In this document: positions 62,487 through 64,000 of the stretch, in pieces
How positions within the stretch are numbered: position 1 is the stretch's first letter
Layout of the letters: the number at the start of each line of letters is the position of its first letter
Source of the DNA: Morinoia aosen
Lineage: Eukaryota > Arthropoda > Malacostraca > Amphipoda > Talitridae
Reading direction: 5' to 3'
Assembly (NCBI GenBank): GCA_030386875.1
Contig: CM059559.1
Location: 60,526,392 to 60,590,391, forward strand
DNA length: 64,000 nucleotides
The notes under the pieces: model-generated
Database searches by the model: none
Told to the model about the DNA's origin: nothing
The model's input: the letters and a program-made list of their open reading frames with translations, nothing else
Translations under genes and position numbers: made by a program

Positions 62487-62531
62487 AATAAGAATAATAA
62501 TAACAATAATAATAATAATAATAATAATAAT
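62487..62531. repeat. AAT microsatellite
   Basis: AATAATAAT-type repeats, about 14 units with a few interruptions (AATAACAAT). It directly follows the LINE-2 fragment at CTTGATAATAAG. Confidence 0.9.
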
Positions 62532-63622
62532 GCTTCCATAAGATAAACCGTTTTAGGATTTAAAATTTGAGGGCAACTGTTCGAAAGTTTATTTTAGTTA
62601 ACAGAACGAAAGCTAGGAAATATCAACGAGTTGATTCCCTGAGACGTGCAAACAGAGTAACAGTTCTCAAGTCAGGCGCATCCTGAGGATTCCAGCAGTA
62701 CGCAGCGTCCTCTGTAGCAGTTTAATAAAGGCTCCTTTTAACCGAAGCGCAAAGATCATCAACGCGAGGTTTTGAAAAACGTAATTCTTTAAAATGTAAG
62801 ACGACCAATGGAATGACATCAGCACCACCAATTAGACCACCAATGGTTATCAGCACGGTACGCCGATAAGAAGTACAGAGTCGTTCTGAACAAGGCGACA
62901 CAGGGCTTTGAAAAGTCTGGTCATAAATTACTGAATATCTTAACTGAATAAGATTTCGCAGTTTTATGGTTTCAAAATTTCAAGAATATGTATCGTAGCT
63001 AGATTCTAAGAAAAGATTAGAAATTAATTATCTTGAATATTAGATACCTATTCAAGAGGCTGCAAGAGCCGGGTCGAGGAATTTAAGGCGCAGAAAGACT
63101 GCTTTTTAAAAGAGAGAAAACAGTTTAAGGTACCAGACCCACTTTTTAAAGGGCGACATGCTGCCCAAACAGAGTAAGTTAAGTTTAAGTTAGGTTAATT
63201 TGTGAACGCGAAAGCGTCGCGAGTTAAGTTAATTAATTACAGCGTTTTTAATGTTGACGTAGGTCCGGTAGAGGTTCAAACATGCCTAATTACTAGAGAA
63301 TTAAATTTAGACACAATAGAACGAAAAGAAAAGATGCAGCTGCAAAACAAAAAAAAAGGAACAGAAAGAACTGAATTCAACGGTTTCAAATTCTATCTGG
63401 CGACTAAGCCAGGCGATCAGAAGAAAGCTTTTTCTTCTACAAGGCCGCGGTCAGTAATACGGAAGATTTTCAACAACTGAGCTAGCTTATCCTGAATACT
63501 TGCGAATCAGACTTCTGTCACGATTTTCAAATTTTCCTTGTTTGCTCTTTGCTTTTTCAACGGACACCTTGCTAAAATCTAGCTTTCACTAAATTGCTGT
63601 GTCTTATGCTTATGGTGCCTTA
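62532..63622. other. No gene recognised
   Basis: Unassigned. A 92-codon basic frame at 63202-63480 (ERKEKMQLQNKKKGTERTEF) has no known domain; its Lys-rich composition fits chance in A-rich sequence. Confidence 0.4.
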
Positions 63623-63670
63623 TGGGGTGAGTAGAGGTGTGTGTGGTGCCTTATGGTGCCACTCACCCCA
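63623..63670. repeat. Inverted repeat with 28-base loop
   Basis: Arms TGGGGTGAGT (63623-63632) and ACTCACCCCA (63661-63670) are exact complements. Inside and before them TGGTGCCTTATGG occurs more than once. No function is assigned. Confidence 0.85.
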
Positions 63671-64000
63671 AATACAAAAAGACTGATGATGGAGTTGAAG
63701 AAAGTCCGGCTTGAGAGTTTTTAATTGAACTCAACGAAAGATTAGTAACAACAGTAAACAAGAGTCAAACGAATCAATAGGCGAGGAGTAGCACTGATCG
63801 GGCCCGAGTGCACAACACGCAGCTCTTGCCGCACGCCAGCGCCCACCGCTTGACTCGAAAGACCTAGACCCAACGGCCTGTAGGAAAAAACAAAGACTTG
63901 AGCCTATAAGGACATGAAATAACCCCGAACAACTTCAACCCCTACCGGACAGCTGATATATCAGCTACGGAATTGCGTTCCAATTCTAGTTATAAGTTAC
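63671..64000. other. No gene recognised
   Basis: Unassigned end of the window, moderately GC-rich around 63800-63860 (CGGGCCCGAGTGCACAACAC). It could be the start of another element cut by the window end. Confidence 0.35.

Overview
This is a window of animal nuclear DNA, most likely from an arthropod, made almost entirely of transposable elements. I see no host gene, rRNA, convincing tRNA or CRISPR array. The evidence for an invertebrate is the mixture of LTR retrotransposons (Mag-like Gypsy, a divergent Gypsy, BEL/Pao, Copia), Penelope, three LINE families with AP-type endonucleases, a SINE-like insert, many dispersed minisatellites and a CCTAA-rich stretch resembling the arthropod TTAGG telomere repeat. 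The species cannot be named from the sequence.

Layout. 1-5003: AT-rich DNA, a short LTR-like piece, and 5'-truncated Gypsy-1 with its 3' LTR. 5496-6032: Penelope RT fragment (minus). 6145-10395: Copia element, split by a 1.5-kb insertion and cut at the start of its RT. 11022-11430: dispersed 26-bp minisatellite repeat. 11431-22790: one old Gypsy 5' LTR split by two insertions: a full-length Gypsy-C (11575-16548, LTRs 313 bp, duplication GTGTG) and LINE-1 (about 16618-22495), which itself carries a SINE-like insert and a 591-bp solo LTR. 23075-23298: minisatellite whose every unit starts with a splice-donor-like motif. 23664-29066: LINE-2, whose EN-RT reading frame is preceded by an OTU cysteine-protease domain and a degenerate esterase-like region. 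30150-30703: second copy of the 26-bp minisatellite. 30704-42840: LINE-3 (minus), split by a young BEL/Pao element (31972-40339) and by a Gypsy solo LTR (41012-41477). 44000-50205: an old Gypsy gag-protease remnant split by a full-length Gypsy-2 of a closely related family (44851-49869, minus). 50650-53785: degenerate dispersed repeat split by a 5'-truncated LINE-1 copy. 55030-58143: Gypsy-3 with its 3' LTR. 58629-61676: a candidate DNA transposon bounded by inverted repeats and holding an inverted copy of the minisatellite. 62013-62486: internal LINE-2 fragment beside an AAT microsatellite.

The nesting gives a relative history. LTR pairs differ by roughly 8-9 % in Gypsy-C, 3-4 % in Gypsy-2 and under 1 % in BEL (counted by eye), so BEL is the youngest. 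Nearly every coding region carries stops or one-base frame breaks; a few of these lie in homopolymers and could be read errors. The most interesting item is LINE-2, because a deubiquitinase-like OTU domain is joined in frame, apart from one TGA, to the endonuclease-RT.
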